A stretch of DNA of 64,000 nt from DATIRA01 sp963766505 (GTDB taxonomy: Bacteria > Pseudomonadota > Gammaproteobacteria > Steroidobacterales > Steroidobacteraceae): positions 124,001 through 188,000 of the forward strand of contig CAVYAL010000004.1 in NCBI GenBank assembly GCA_963766505.1, given 5' to 3'. The position numbers were made by a program, and so were the translations under genes. Below, one piece after another: positions 43,525-51,820 of the stretch; position 1 is the stretch's first letter; every line of letters begins with the position of its first letter. A model generated the notes under the pieces. It searched no databases. It was not told the DNA's origin and saw nothing but the letters and a program-made list of their open reading frames with translations.

Positions 43525-44770
43525 CACATTTCCGCATTTGGGGGAGCGCTCCCAGATGCCCTGGAAAGAGTGTAGACCGATGGATGAACGCCTCCGCTTC
43601 ATAGCCCGCCTGCTCGAAGGCGAGAAGATGGCGCCGGTGTGCCGGGAGTTCGGCATCTCCAGGGTGACCGGCTACAAGATTTTCGAGCGCTACAAGGCCT
43701 GTGGCCTCGATGGGCTCTACGACCGCAGCAAGGCCCCGTACCGCCAAGCCAACAAGCTGCCGTTTCAGGTCGAGCGGGCGATCCTCGGCATCAAGAAGGA
43801 GTTCCCCTCCTGGGGCGCACCGAAGATCCGCGACAAGCTGATCCGCGAGTACCCGATGATCCCCCCGCCCGCGGTCAGCACGATCCACGCCGCGCTCGAT
43901 CGCAACGGCCTCGTCAAACGCCGCAAGCGCCGCCGCTACAAGGCCAGCGGCACGCCATTGGCCGCGGCTCACGCGCCCAACGGCCTGTGGTGCGCCGACT
44001 ACAAGGGCGAGTTCCTGCTCGGCAACAAGCAGTACTGCTACCCGCTCACCATCACCGATTACCGCTCCCGCTTCCTGCTCGCCTGCGAGGGCCTCGAGTC
44101 GACCAAGTCGAAGTTCGCCTTCTCGGTGTTCGAGCGCACCTTCCGCGAGTTCGGACTGCCCGCCGCGATCCGCACCGACAACGGCGCCCCGTTCGCCGCG
44201 CCCTGGGCGTTGTTCGGCCTCTCCCGCCTCGCGGTCTGGTGGCTGCGCTTAGGGATCCGCCTGCAGCGCATCAAGCCCGGCAAGCCGCAGCAGAACGGCC
44301 GTCATGAGCGGATGCATCTCACCCTCAAGAACGAAACGACCAAGCCAGCCCGGTTTAACTTCCTGCAGCAGCAGGAGCGCTTCGAGGAGTTCATCCGGGT
44401 TTACAACCACGAGCGGCCACACCAGGCGCTCGGCGGCGCCTATCCGGCCGAGGTCTATACACCCTCAGCCCGCTGCTATGAGCCGCCCCAGGACCCCGAT
44501 TACCCCTTCCACGACCGCACCATCCGCGTGACGCGTTGCGGGCGCATCTGCCTCGGCAGTCGCAAAATCAACCTGAGCGTCGCGTTGGCTGAGCAGCTGG
44601 TGGGGATCCGCGAGGTCGACGACCAGGTCTGGCAGGTCAGCTTCCTGGAGTACGATCTGGGATACTTCGACCGAGATCAGGACCGGGTCGAGCCCGGACC
44701 CAATCCCTTCGCCCCGGACACAGTGTTAACCATGTGTCCGGAATGAGGTGTAAACCATGTGATCGGAATA
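43505..44770 (+). mobile_element. IS481-family insertion sequence
   Basis: Terminal inverted repeats: 43505-43527 (TATTCCGAGCACATGG then TTTACAC) and 44748-44770, whose complement differs at one base of 23. One transposase gene lies between them. A second, subterminal TTAACCATGTGTCCGGAAT block sits inside the right end at 44726-44744. No clear target-site duplication is visible. The transposase frame is intact, so the element could be active. Confidence 0.85.
43556..44746 (+). CDS. IS481-family DDE transposase
   Basis: 396 residues from ATG 43556 (MPWKECRPMDERLRFIARLL). The frame extends to an ATG at 43517 that lies inside the terminal repeat, so I prefer the later start. An N-terminal helix-turn-helix (CREFGISRVTGYKIFERYKA) is followed by the rve catalytic core: first Asp in LWCADYKGEF, second in IRTDNGAPFA, Glu in QQNGRHERMHLTL. 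The end of the core has YNHERPHQALGG. No frameshift or stop is seen. Ends two bases before the right inverted repeat. Confidence 0.93.
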   Translation: MPWKECRPMDERLRFIARLLEGEKMAPVCREFGISRVTGYKIFERYKACGLDGLYDRSKAPYRQANKLPFQVERAILGIKKEFPSWGAPKIRDKLIREYPMIPPPAVSTIHAALDRNGLVKRRKRRRYKASGTPLAAAHAPNGLWCADYKGEFLLGNKQYCYPLTITDYRSRFLLACEGLESTKSKFAFSVFERTFREFGLPAAIRTDNGAPFAAPWALFGLSRLAVWWLRLGIRLQRIKPGKPQQNGRHERMHLTLKNETTKPARFNFLQQQERFEEFIRVYNHERPHQALGGAYPAEVYTPSARCYEPPQDPDYPFHDRTIRVTRCGRICLGSRKINLSVALAEQLVGIREVDDQVWQVSFLEYDLGYFDRDQDRVEPGPNPFAPDTVLTMCPE

Positions 44771-44784
44771 CACCTTCTTGAAAG

Positions 44785-44860
44785 TGGTGGGCCGTGTAGG
44801 ACTCGAACCTACGACCTACTGATTAAGAGTCAGCAGCTCTACCAACTGAGCTAACGGCCC
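44785..44860 (-). tRNA. tRNA-Lys (CTT)
   Basis: 76 nt including CCA. The acceptor stem GGGCCGT pairs with ACGGCCC. The anticodon loop in TGACTCTTAATCA gives CTT (Lys). Last gene of the four-tRNA cluster; its 3' end is 14 bases from the IS481 right end and no terminator is visible between them. Confidence 0.96.
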
Positions 44861-44871
44861 ATCCTCGAAGA

Positions 44872-44949
44872 TGGGGTGGACGATGGGATTCGAACCCACG
44901 ACCTCCTGGACCACAACCAGGAGCTCTAACCAGCTGAGCTACGTCCACC
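44872..44949 (-). tRNA. tRNA-His (GTG)
   Basis: 78 nt including the extra 5' G (G-1) opposite C73 that marks tRNA-His. The acceptor stem GTGGACG pairs with CGTCCAC. The anticodon loop in TGGTTGTGGTCCA gives GTG (His). It encodes CCA. Confidence 0.96.
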
Positions 44950-44977
44950 ATCGTTCCAGCGACCAAGTCGCTCCGCG

Positions 44978-45054
44978 TGGCGCGCCCGGCAGGACTCGAA
45001 CCTGCGACCCTCGGCTTAGAAGGCCGATGCTCTATCCAGCTGAGCTACGGGCGC
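44978..45054 (-). tRNA. tRNA-Arg (TCT)
   Basis: 77 nt including CCA. The acceptor stem GCGCCCG pairs with CGGGCGC. The anticodon loop in GGCCTTCTAAGCC gives TCT (Arg, reads AGA/AGG). T arm GGTTCGAGTCC. Confidence 0.96.
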
Positions 45055-45078
45055 GCGCCTTCGAAGCCCTCATCCGGA

Positions 45079-45155
45079 TGGTCGGGGCAGAGGGATTTGA
45101 ACCCCCGACCCTCTGCTCCCAAAGCAGATGCGCTACCAGACTGCGCCATGCCCCG
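45079..45155 (-). tRNA. tRNA-Pro (TGG)
   Basis: 77 nt including CCA. The acceptor stem CGGGGCA pairs with TGCCCCG. The anticodon loop in TGCTTTGGGAGCA gives TGG (Pro). First gene of the Pro-Arg-His-Lys minus-strand cluster, resembling the Arg-His-Leu-Pro operon of enterics. Confidence 0.96.
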
Positions 45156-45332
45156 CCCTGCACCGACCTGCCGTCGTCGCCGTGGCCCGCGCCTCATACG
45201 ACCCGGGCCCGCACGGGAGCGCGAATGATACGGGCGGGGCCGTGCAGCGTCAATTTGCCGCAACGGCTCCTGCACCAGTCGCGGGCCCGTCGTGCCAGAA
45301 TTCGAACTGCACAGGACCGGAGAAGGCTCGCA

Positions 45333-46190
45333 ATGGCCGCCAGCATCATCGACGGGAAGCAAATCGCCGCTGAAATCAAGCGCGAAGTCAGCGAGGCGAG
45401 CGAGCGTCTCGCCGCACAGGGCAAGCGCCGCCCGGGGCTCGCAGTGGTGCTGGTCGGCGACGACCCGGCCTCGCACATCTACGTGCGCAACAAGCGCATG
45501 GCCTGTGACGAATGCGGCCTGGTGTCGGTCAGTCATGACCTGCCGCACTCCGCCACGCAGACCGAGCTGCTCGCACTGATCGAGCAGCTGAACGAGGACG
45601 ATGCGATCGACGGCATCCTGGTGCAGGTTCCGCTGCCCGACCACATCGACGAGCGCATCGTGATCGAGGCCATCAGCCCGTCGAAGGACGTCGACGGCTT
45701 CCACCCCTACAACGTCGGACGCCTGGCGCTGCGAAATCCGCTGATGCGACCCTGCACGCCCTACGGCGTGATCAGGATGCTCGAGCGCACCGGGATTTCG
45801 CCCAAGGGCCAGCATGCGGTCGTGGTCGGGGCCTCGAACCTGGTCGGCCGGCCCATGGCGCTGGAGCTGCTGCTCGCCGGCGCGACTGTCACGATCTGCC
45901 ACCGCTTCACGCGGGAGCTCAGGTCCTACGTCGAGCTGGCCGAGATCCTGGTCGTGGCGGTCGGCAAGCCGGGCCTGATCCCGGGGGACTGGATCCGTCC
46001 GGGCGCGGTCGTCGTGGATGTCGGCATCAACCGTCTGCCCGACGGCAAGCTCGCCGGCGACGTCCAGTTCGAGAGCGCCCGCGAGCGTGCCAGCTGGATC
46101 ACGCCGGTGCCGGGCGGCGTGGGACCGGTGACCGTCGCGATCCTCATGAAGAACACCCTCGAGTCGGCGCTGCAGCGCCTGGCCCGGTAA
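45333..46190 (+). CDS. folD: bifunctional methylenetetrahydrofolate dehydrogenase / cyclohydrolase
   Basis: 285 residues from ATG 45333 (MAASIIDGKQIAAEIKREVS), preceded by GGAGAAGG. The open frame upstream crosses the tRNA cluster and is not coding. Signatures: VLVGDDPASHIYVRNKRMAC with the YVxxK catalytic lysine, DGILVQVPLPDH, SPSKDVDGFHPYNVGRL, the NADP-binding VVVGASNLVGRPMALELLL and PGGVGPVTVAILMKNT. It interconverts 5,10-methylene-, methenyl- and formyl-THF. It converges on cysS with a 33-bp gap. Confidence 0.97.
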   Translation: MAASIIDGKQIAAEIKREVSEASERLAAQGKRRPGLAVVLVGDDPASHIYVRNKRMACDECGLVSVSHDLPHSATQTELLALIEQLNEDDAIDGILVQVPLPDHIDERIVIEAISPSKDVDGFHPYNVGRLALRNPLMRPCTPYGVIRMLERTGISPKGQHAVVVGASNLVGRPMALELLLAGATVTICHRFTRELRSYVELAEILVVAVGKPGLIPGDWIRPGAVVVDVGINRLPDGKLAGDVQFESARERASWITPVPGGVGPVTVAILMKNTLESALQRLAR

Positions 46191-46223
46191 CCCGCCACAC
46201 TCCCCGCCCCCTTCGCAGCAGGC

Positions 46224-47666
46224 TCAGCGGCCGCGTCGCCAGAGCGTGACGCCGCCGGGCTGGTCCTCCAGTACGACGCCGCTCGCCGCCAGCAGGTCGC
46301 GGATGCGGTCCGATTCGCCGAAGTTCTTCGCCTTGCGCGCAGCAGTCCGTTCCGCGATCAGGCGCTCGATCTCGGCATCCGACAACGCGTCGACGTCGTC
46401 CGGACCGCCGTTCTGCCCGGTCGCTTCGGCCTTCGCCTGCCGGCGGGGGCGCCGCCGCAGGAAGTCCTCCGCATCGCGCCCGAGGATTCCCAGCCGCGCC
46501 CCGAGCGCCCGCAGCTCGCCCGCGCGCACCGCGGCCACGCTCGCATCCCCGCCCGCCTTGGCCGTGTTGATCTCGCGGGCCAGTGTCTGCAGTTCCGCGA
46601 TCGCCACCGGGGTATTGAAGTCGTCGTCCATCGCCTCGTCGAAGCGGCGGGTCGCCTCGCCGGCGGAGCCCTGCCCGGCCGGCGCGACGCCGCGCAGCGC
46701 GATGTACAGGCGTTCCAGCCCGGCGTCCGCCTGCACCAGGTTCTCCGGCGTGTAATTGATCGGCCCGCGGTAATGGCTGTTCAGCACGAAGTAGCGGATC
46801 ACCTCCGGGTCCCGGACCCACTCCAGCACCTCGCGCACCGTGAAGAAGTTGCCGAGCGACTTCGACATCTTCTCGTCGTTGATCCGCACGAAGCCGTTGT
46901 GCATCCACAGGTTCACGAAGCGCGAGTCGCAGGCCGCGCAGGTCTGCGCGATCTCGTTCTCGTGGTGCGGGAACTTCAGGTCCATGCCGCCGCCATGAAT
47001 GTCGAAGTGCTCGCCGAGCAACGCTACCGACATCGCCGAGCACTCGATGTGCCAGCCGGGCCGACCAAGCCCCCAGGGCGAGTCCCAGGCCGGCTCACCC
47101 GGCTTGGCTGATTTCCAGAGCACGAAGTCGAGCGGGTCCCGCTTGGACTCGTCCACCTCGATGCGCGCGCCGGCACGCAGGTCCGCCAGGCGCTTGCCGG
47201 AGAGCTGGCCGTACGGCTCGAAACTGGCCACCGCGAAGTAGACGTCGCCATTCTCGCCCTGATAGGCGTGACCCTTCTCGATCAGCTTCGCGATCATGCC
47301 GATGATCTGGGGCATGAACTCGGTCGCCCTGGGCTCATGGTCCGGCCGTTCGACGCCGAGCGCCTCGCAGTCCTCGTGCATCGCGGCGATGAATCGCGCC
47401 GTGAGCGCCTCGATCGGCTCGCCGTTCTCGGCGGCGCGCCGGATGATCTTGTCGTCGATGTCCGTGATGTTGCGGACGAACTCGACCCGGTAGCCTCGCG
47501 CCCGGAGATGCCGACGCACGACGTCGAACACGATCAGCGGCCTTGCGTGCCCCAGGTGGCAATAGTCGTATACGGTCATGCCGCAGACGTACATGCGGAC
47601 CAGGCCCGGCACGATGGGCCGCAGCTCTTCCTTGCGGCCGCTCAGCGAGTTGAATATCTGGATCAT
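46224..47666 (-). CDS. cysS: cysteinyl-tRNA synthetase
   Basis: 480 residues from ATG 47666 (MIQIFNSLSGRKEELRPIVP), overlapping the gltX stop as ATGA. The zinc/HIGH region is YVCGMTVYDYCHLGHARPLI. Further blocks: FVRNITDIDDKIIRRA, GWHIECSAMSV and KMSKSLGNFFTVRE (KMSKS). The C-terminal helical and anticodon-binding domains follow. Length is slightly above the E. coli enzyme because of a basic insertion near the end (RRRPRRQAKAEATGQNGGPD). Confidence 0.96.
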   Translation of the reverse strand: MIQIFNSLSGRKEELRPIVPGLVRMYVCGMTVYDYCHLGHARPLIVFDVVRRHLRARGYRVEFVRNITDIDDKIIRRAAENGEPIEALTARFIAAMHEDCEALGVERPDHEPRATEFMPQIIGMIAKLIEKGHAYQGENGDVYFAVASFEPYGQLSGKRLADLRAGARIEVDESKRDPLDFVLWKSAKPGEPAWDSPWGLGRPGWHIECSAMSVALLGEHFDIHGGGMDLKFPHHENEIAQTCAACDSRFVNLWMHNGFVRINDEKMSKSLGNFFTVREVLEWVRDPEVIRYFVLNSHYRGPINYTPENLVQADAGLERLYIALRGVAPAGQGSAGEATRRFDEAMDDDFNTPVAIAELQTLAREINTAKAGGDASVAAVRAGELRALGARLGILGRDAEDFLRRRPRRQAKAEATGQNGGPDDVDALSDAEIERLIAERTAARKAKNFGESDRIRDLLAASGVVLEDQPGGVTLWRRGR

Positions 47667-49117
47667 CTTCCTCGTTCCGTTTCGGGCTGCATCACTGGAG
47701 ATGCAGCCAGTCGTCCGGCCGCCGCGAGCCTGCGCTCGACACTGCCAGGGCGCATCAGCGCGACGATCGGCGCGAGCTCCGGGCCGTGGGTGCGACCGGT
47801 CAGCGCGGCACGCAGCGGCATGTACAGCGCGGCTCCCTTGCGCCCGGTGGCCTCGGTCGTGGCGCGCGTCCAGGCCTTGAAGTCGGGCGCGCACCTCGCC
47901 CAGGCCTCGCCGGCCCGCGCGAAGAACGGCTCGCCTGCGCCGCGCAGCTCGCTGGCGGACCGCGCGTCGGGCGCGAGATCTTCCCCGTCGATGACCAGGA
48001 GCCACAGGTCGGCATCCTCCGGGAACATCAGGTTGCCACGCACAGCCTCGATGAACGCCTGCCTTCGCTCGAGGTCCGGCAGCCGCTCGAGACGGCTCCC
48101 GAGCCAGCGTGCCAGTTCCTCGGTGCTCGCCCGCAGGATCGCCTCTCGCTGCCAGTGCAGCAGTTGCGCCTCGTCGAAATGCGCGGGCGAGCGACTCGCG
48201 CCCTCCAGGCTGAAATGCGCGGGCGCCTCATCGAGCTCGAGCCAGCCGTCCCGATCGCAGACGTGCCCTAGACGCAGCAGGTAGTTGCAGATGGCGCCGG
48301 GCAGGAAGCCCCGGCAGCGCAGCTGGTGCAGGCTTACGGCGCCGGCGCGCTTCGACAACGGTGCACCGGAAGCGTCCAGCAGCAGCGGCAGATGCCCGTA
48401 GCGCGGAACCGGCAGGCCCAGCGCCTCGAGCAGCAGTATCTGTCGTGGCGTGTTCGCGAGATGGTCATCGCCCCTGATCACCGCGGTGATCCCCATCCGG
48501 GCGTCGTCTACAGCGTTGCTGAGGAAGAACGCTGCGCTGCCGTCCGCCCTGCGGACCACGAAATCGCCGATGTCGTCGGTGTCGAAACGCTGCAGTCCAT
48601 GAACCAGGTCATCGAACTCGACCCTGCGTCCCTGCGGGACCCGGAAACGGATTGCCGGCATCTGGCCCGCGGCCCGCCTGGCCGCAGTCTGCTCGGGGCT
48701 CAGGGCTGCGCAGGTGCCCGCGTAGCGCGGTGGCCGGCCGGCCGCGAGCTGCGCCCGCCGCGCCACCGAGAGTTCCTCGGGGGTGCAGAAGCAGGGGTAG
48801 CTGAATCCCGCTGCTGCGAGCTCAGCGAGCGCCGCCGCGTAGATCTCGAGTCGCTCGCTCTGCCGATACGGGGCCGAGGGTCCGCCGACATCGGGACCCT
48901 CCTCCCAGTGGAGGCCGAGCCACTCGAGGTCATCGAGCGCGCGCTCGAGCATGGCCTCGTCGCTGCGCCCGGCGTCGGTGTCCTCGACACGCAAAACGAA
49001 GCGTCCTCCGCCTGCTCGCGCGGCCAGGTAGTTGAAGAGCGCCGTGCGCGCATTGCCGAGATGCAGCCGACCGGAGGGACTCGGCGCAAATCGGGTCACT
49101 GGCTGGGATCGAGGCAT
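47663..49117 (-). CDS. gltX: glutamyl-tRNA synthetase
   Basis: 484 residues from ATG 49117 (MPRSQPVTRFAPSPSGRLHL). HIGH-equivalent HLGNARTALFNYL, then RVEDTDAGRSDEAMLERALD and the DVGGPSAPYRQSER block. A cysteine-containing insertion (YPCFCTPEELSVARRAQL) and FFLSNAVDDARMGITAVIRG follow. The KMSKS equivalent reads APLSKRAGAVSL, where KLSKRHGAVS is usual. The C-terminal helical domain is complete. It charges tRNA-Glu (or acts as a second GluRS for tRNA-Gln). Translationally coupled to cysS, a pairing not found in E. coli. Confidence 0.93.
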   Translation of the reverse strand: MPRSQPVTRFAPSPSGRLHLGNARTALFNYLAARAGGGRFVLRVEDTDAGRSDEAMLERALDDLEWLGLHWEEGPDVGGPSAPYRQSERLEIYAAALAELAAAGFSYPCFCTPEELSVARRAQLAAGRPPRYAGTCAALSPEQTAARRAAGQMPAIRFRVPQGRRVEFDDLVHGLQRFDTDDIGDFVVRRADGSAAFFLSNAVDDARMGITAVIRGDDHLANTPRQILLLEALGLPVPRYGHLPLLLDASGAPLSKRAGAVSLHQLRCRGFLPGAICNYLLRLGHVCDRDGWLELDEAPAHFSLEGASRSPAHFDEAQLLHWQREAILRASTEELARWLGSRLERLPDLERRQAFIEAVRGNLMFPEDADLWLLVIDGEDLAPDARSASELRGAGEPFFARAGEAWARCAPDFKAWTRATTEATGRKGAALYMPLRAALTGRTHGPELAPIVALMRPGSVERRLAAAGRLAASPVMQPETERGR

Positions 49118-49194
49118 GGGCGCGCATCTTACCGGATCGTCCGACGCGTACCGCTGCGACGCTGGCCCGGCCGGCCTGGAGACCTTAACATCGA

Positions 49195-49953
49195 ATGCAG
49201 ACGCGCCCAGCGCGACCCGGACCACGCGCCTTGGCCACGTTGTTCATCTCAGACCTGCATCTCGACCCCGCGGCCCCGGAAATCACCGCGCAGTTCCTCG
49301 ATTTCCTGGAAACCGAGGCACGCGGCGCCGACGCGCTGTACATCCTCGGCGACCTGTTCGAGGTGTGGCTGGGCGATGACGATCCGGAACCCTCCAAGCG
49401 GGAGATCCAGGCCGCTCTCCGCAGGCTGACAGAATCCGCAGTGCCCTGCTACCTGATGCACGGCAACCGCGACTTCCTGATCGGCGAGCGGTTCTGCGCC
49501 CGCACCGGCTGCCAGCTAATAGAGGACGGTACGGTGCTTTCGCTGCATGGCGTCACCGCACTGCTGATGCACGGCGACGCGCTGTGCACGGACGACGTGA
49601 GCTATCAGCGGCTACGGCGCATCCTGCGCCACCCGCTCACGCAGTGGATATTCCGGCACCTGGGTCTCGAGCGCCGCCAGGCGATCGCTGGCCGCATCAG
49701 GGCAGGCAGCCGCGAGCACGTCGGGGCCTCGGCGCCGCAGATCATGGACGTGAACGACGCGGCCGTGGCCGAGGCCTTCCGCCGCAGCGGTGCGCAGGTC
49801 ATGGTCCACGGCCACACGCACCGGCCCGCGATTCACGAACTCGACGTCGATGGCCGCGCCGCACGCCGGATCGTGCTCGGCGACTGGTACACCCAGGGCA
49901 GCGTGCTCGAATGGGGTCCGCAAGGATTCGAGCTGCGCTCGATTCCCCGCTGA
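49195..49953 (+). CDS. lpxH: UDP-2,3-diacylglucosamine hydrolase
   Basis: 252 residues from ATG 49195; a TTG at 49231 right before the conserved ATLFISDLHLD is an alternative. It is a calcineurin-like metallophosphoesterase with all motifs: SDLHLD, GDLFEVWLGDDD, HGNRDFLIG, LMHGDALCTDD and VHGHTHRPA. It removes UMP from UDP-diacylglucosamine to make lipid X in lipid A synthesis at the inner membrane. It is divergent from gltX and convergent with miaE. Confidence 0.96.
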   Translation: MQTRPARPGPRALATLFISDLHLDPAAPEITAQFLDFLETEARGADALYILGDLFEVWLGDDDPEPSKREIQAALRRLTESAVPCYLMHGNRDFLIGERFCARTGCQLIEDGTVLSLHGVTALLMHGDALCTDDVSYQRLRRILRHPLTQWIFRHLGLERRQAIAGRIRAGSREHVGASAPQIMDVNDAAVAEAFRRSGAQVMVHGHTHRPAIHELDVDGRAARRIVLGDWYTQGSVLEWGPQGFELRSIPR

Positions 49954-49985
49954 ACGCCGATATCGAGGGGGTCGGTCAGGCCCGC

Positions 49986-50576
49986 TCAGGCCGGCGTCCC
50001 GGAATGAAACCTGAACTCGGTGTCCGGCGCAGTCGCCAGCTCTGCCTCGACGCTGGCAAGCTCCTCAATTCGCTGCCGGCAGTCACCGCCCGAGCGGCCG
50101 GCCAGCTTGAGGTACAAGCCCGCATGTCGTGACTCGGCGGCCGCGAGCGAACCGTAGAACTCCGCGAGTGGCGGCTCGAGCAGCGGGACCAGTCCGATGA
50201 ACCGTTCGTGCGACCGGGCTTCGATCAATGCGCCGCAGATCAGCAGGTCGGTTCGCCGTCCCGGCTCGCTGCGCCGCGACGCGCGGCGCAGCCCTTCGGC
50301 GTACCGCGACGGACTGAGTCGTCGGAACGCGACGCCGAGCTGTTGCATCCGCTGCTGAACCTGCTCGAAGTGCCGCAGTTCCTCGCGCGCCAGCCGCGAC
50401 ATCCGCAAGCCCAGCTCGGAATCCTCAGGATAGGCGAACATCAGCGACAACGCGGTGGAGGCCGCTTTCTTCTCGCAGTTCGCATGATCGATCAGCAGGT
50501 CCTGCCAGTGCTCGCAAGCGGCCTGGAACCAGGCAGGCGAGGTCGCGGCGAGCAGCACGGGCGGATGCGCACTCAA
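49986..50576 (-). CDS. miaE: tRNA-(ms2io6A37) monooxygenase MiaE
   Basis: 196 residues from TTG 50576, which overlaps the kinase stop as TTGA; a GTG at 50558 is an alternative. The longer open frame runs through the kinase gene and is not used. Diiron ligands are seen in LLIDHANCEKKAASTALSLM, REELRHFEQV and AAAESRHAGLYLKLAG. It hydroxylates 2-methylthio-isopentenyl-A37 on tRNAs reading UNN codons, an oxygen-dependent step. It is coupled to the receiver-kinase gene. Confidence 0.92.
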   Translation of the reverse strand: MSAHPPVLLAATSPAWFQAACEHWQDLLIDHANCEKKAASTALSLMFAYPEDSELGLRMSRLAREELRHFEQVQQRMQQLGVAFRRLSPSRYAEGLRRASRRSEPGRRTDLLICGALIEARSHERFIGLVPLLEPPLAEFYGSLAAAESRHAGLYLKLAGRSGGDCRQRIEELASVEAELATAPDTEFRFHSGTPA

Positions 50577-51820
50577 GCCGCTGCCCGCTCCAGGATCTCG
50601 TCGATGCGTCCCACGAGCGCGACCGCGGAGGCGACGCGGCCGGCGGGCTGCTTGGCGAGCATCGACTCGAGCAGCTCCTGCAGGTGCGCCAGGTTCTCCG
50701 GCAGCTCCGGAACCGGCTCGTTGGCGTGCTTGTAGATGACGGCCAGCGGCGTCTCGGCCTGGAACGGCTTGGTGCCGGTGAGCATTTCGTAGAGCACGAT
50801 TCCGAGGCTGTACAGGTCGCTTCGTTCGTCCAGCGGCAAGCCGCGTCCCTGCTCGGGGCTCATGTAGTGCGGCGTGCCGAAGATCGCTCCCGCGCCGGTG
50901 ATGTCGCTCTCGAGTCCCAGCTGCCGGGCGAGGCCGAAATCGTTGAACGCGATGCTGCCGTCCTCGCGCAGCAGCACGTTGCCGGGCTTGACGTCGCGGT
51001 GCAGCAGCCCGAGCCGGTGCAGCGCAGCGAGCGCCTCCGCCATCTGCCGCAGGTACGCCAGTGCATCGCGCCAGGCCAGCGGACGGTCCATGCGCGCGCG
51101 GAGGTCGCCGCCTGCGAAGTACTCCATGGCCAGGTAGAGATGGTCGTCGGCGACCCCGAGGTCGTAGATGCGCGCGATGTTCGGATGACGAAGATGCGCG
51201 ATCAGCTCGAACTCGCGCAGAAAGCGATCGAAGCTCTGGCTGCTGTCGACGACGTCGGGGACCTGCCGGAAGACCTTCAGCACCAGCTGGCGCCCGGTCG
51301 ATTCGTGCTCGGCGAGAAACACGCTCGAGGATCCCCCGACCGCGAGCCTGCGCATGCAGCGATGGCCGCGGATGCGTACGGAGCCGAAACGATCGGCCGG
51401 CGTCGGCTCGAGCGCCGTCCTGGACGTCTCCGCCAGCACGTTGCAGCGACGGGCGATCGCGTCGCTGACGCACGCCGTGAACTGGGAATGCTCGAAATCG
51501 GCCCGTGGAAGCCAGGTGCATGCACCGGCAACGAGGGCCAGCTTCCTCGACTGCTCCGTGGCCGCGCCGAAATAGACGATGGGTGGAAAGCCGGGCCGCT
51601 CGCTCAAGTCCTCCAGCCATTCGAGGCCACGACCGCCCTGGACCTCGTGGTCGAGCAGTACGACGTCGTAGGCGGCGCCCTTGAACTGCGGGCGCAGCCG
51701 GCCTCGGGTGGCCGGCTGGTATTCCGCCGGCAAGGCGTCCAGCCATTCCAGGTTGAGATGGTGCGCGAGCAGCTGGCGGAATTCCGGCTGGTCGCTGACG
51801 ATAAGCGCGCGGACACTCAC
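50573..51820 (-). CDS. receiver domain - Ser/Thr protein kinase fusion
   Basis: 415 residues from GTG 51820, overlapping the glycerate kinase stop as GTGA. Residues ~1-125 are receiver-like: RALIVSDQPEFRQLLAHHL, phospho-acceptor region YDVVLLDHEVQG. The acidic pair is only SD and the conserved Lys position reads WLPRADF, so phosphorylation is uncertain. Residues ~150-400 are a Hanks-type kinase: G-loop AVGGSSSVFLAEH, LVLKVF, LHRDVKPGNVLL, NDFGLARQ and GTPHYMSPEQ, all catalytic residues present. No transmembrane segment, so it is cytoplasmic. Target unknown. Confidence 0.88.
   Translation of the reverse strand: MSVRALIVSDQPEFRQLLAHHLNLEWLDALPAEYQPATRGRLRPQFKGAAYDVVLLDHEVQGGRGLEWLEDLSERPGFPPIVYFGAATEQSRKLALVAGACTWLPRADFEHSQFTACVSDAIARRCNVLAETSRTALEPTPADRFGSVRIRGHRCMRRLAVGGSSSVFLAEHESTGRQLVLKVFRQVPDVVDSSQSFDRFLREFELIAHLRHPNIARIYDLGVADDHLYLAMEYFAGGDLRARMDRPLAWRDALAYLRQMAEALAALHRLGLLHRDVKPGNVLLREDGSIAFNDFGLARQLGLESDITGAGAIFGTPHYMSPEQGRGLPLDERSDLYSLGIVLYEMLTGTKPFQAETPLAVIYKHANEPVPELPENLAHLQELLESMLAKQPAGRVASAVALVGRIDEILERAAA

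Larger units (their letters stand above)
35876..44770. mobile_element. accessory catabolic island bounded by IS481-type ends, next to a tRNA cluster
   Basis: The left boundary is the solo 48-bp IS end and IS30 remnant; the right boundary is a complete IS481-type element whose outer end stops 14 bases from the tRNA-Lys CCA end. Inside are two alpha/beta hydrolases, an arylsulfatase, a CoA-transferase, an enoyl-CoA hydratase and an AraC regulator, none of which belong to the flanking core blocks. Island status is inferred from these boundaries and content. No integrase gene or tRNA-derived att repeat was found by eye. Confidence 0.65.

Noticed and set aside
44771..44860. tRNA-derived attachment site for the island
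   Set aside because: I looked for a second copy of the tRNA-Lys 3' end near 35.9 kb and elsewhere in the island and saw none; there is also no tyrosine integrase gene.
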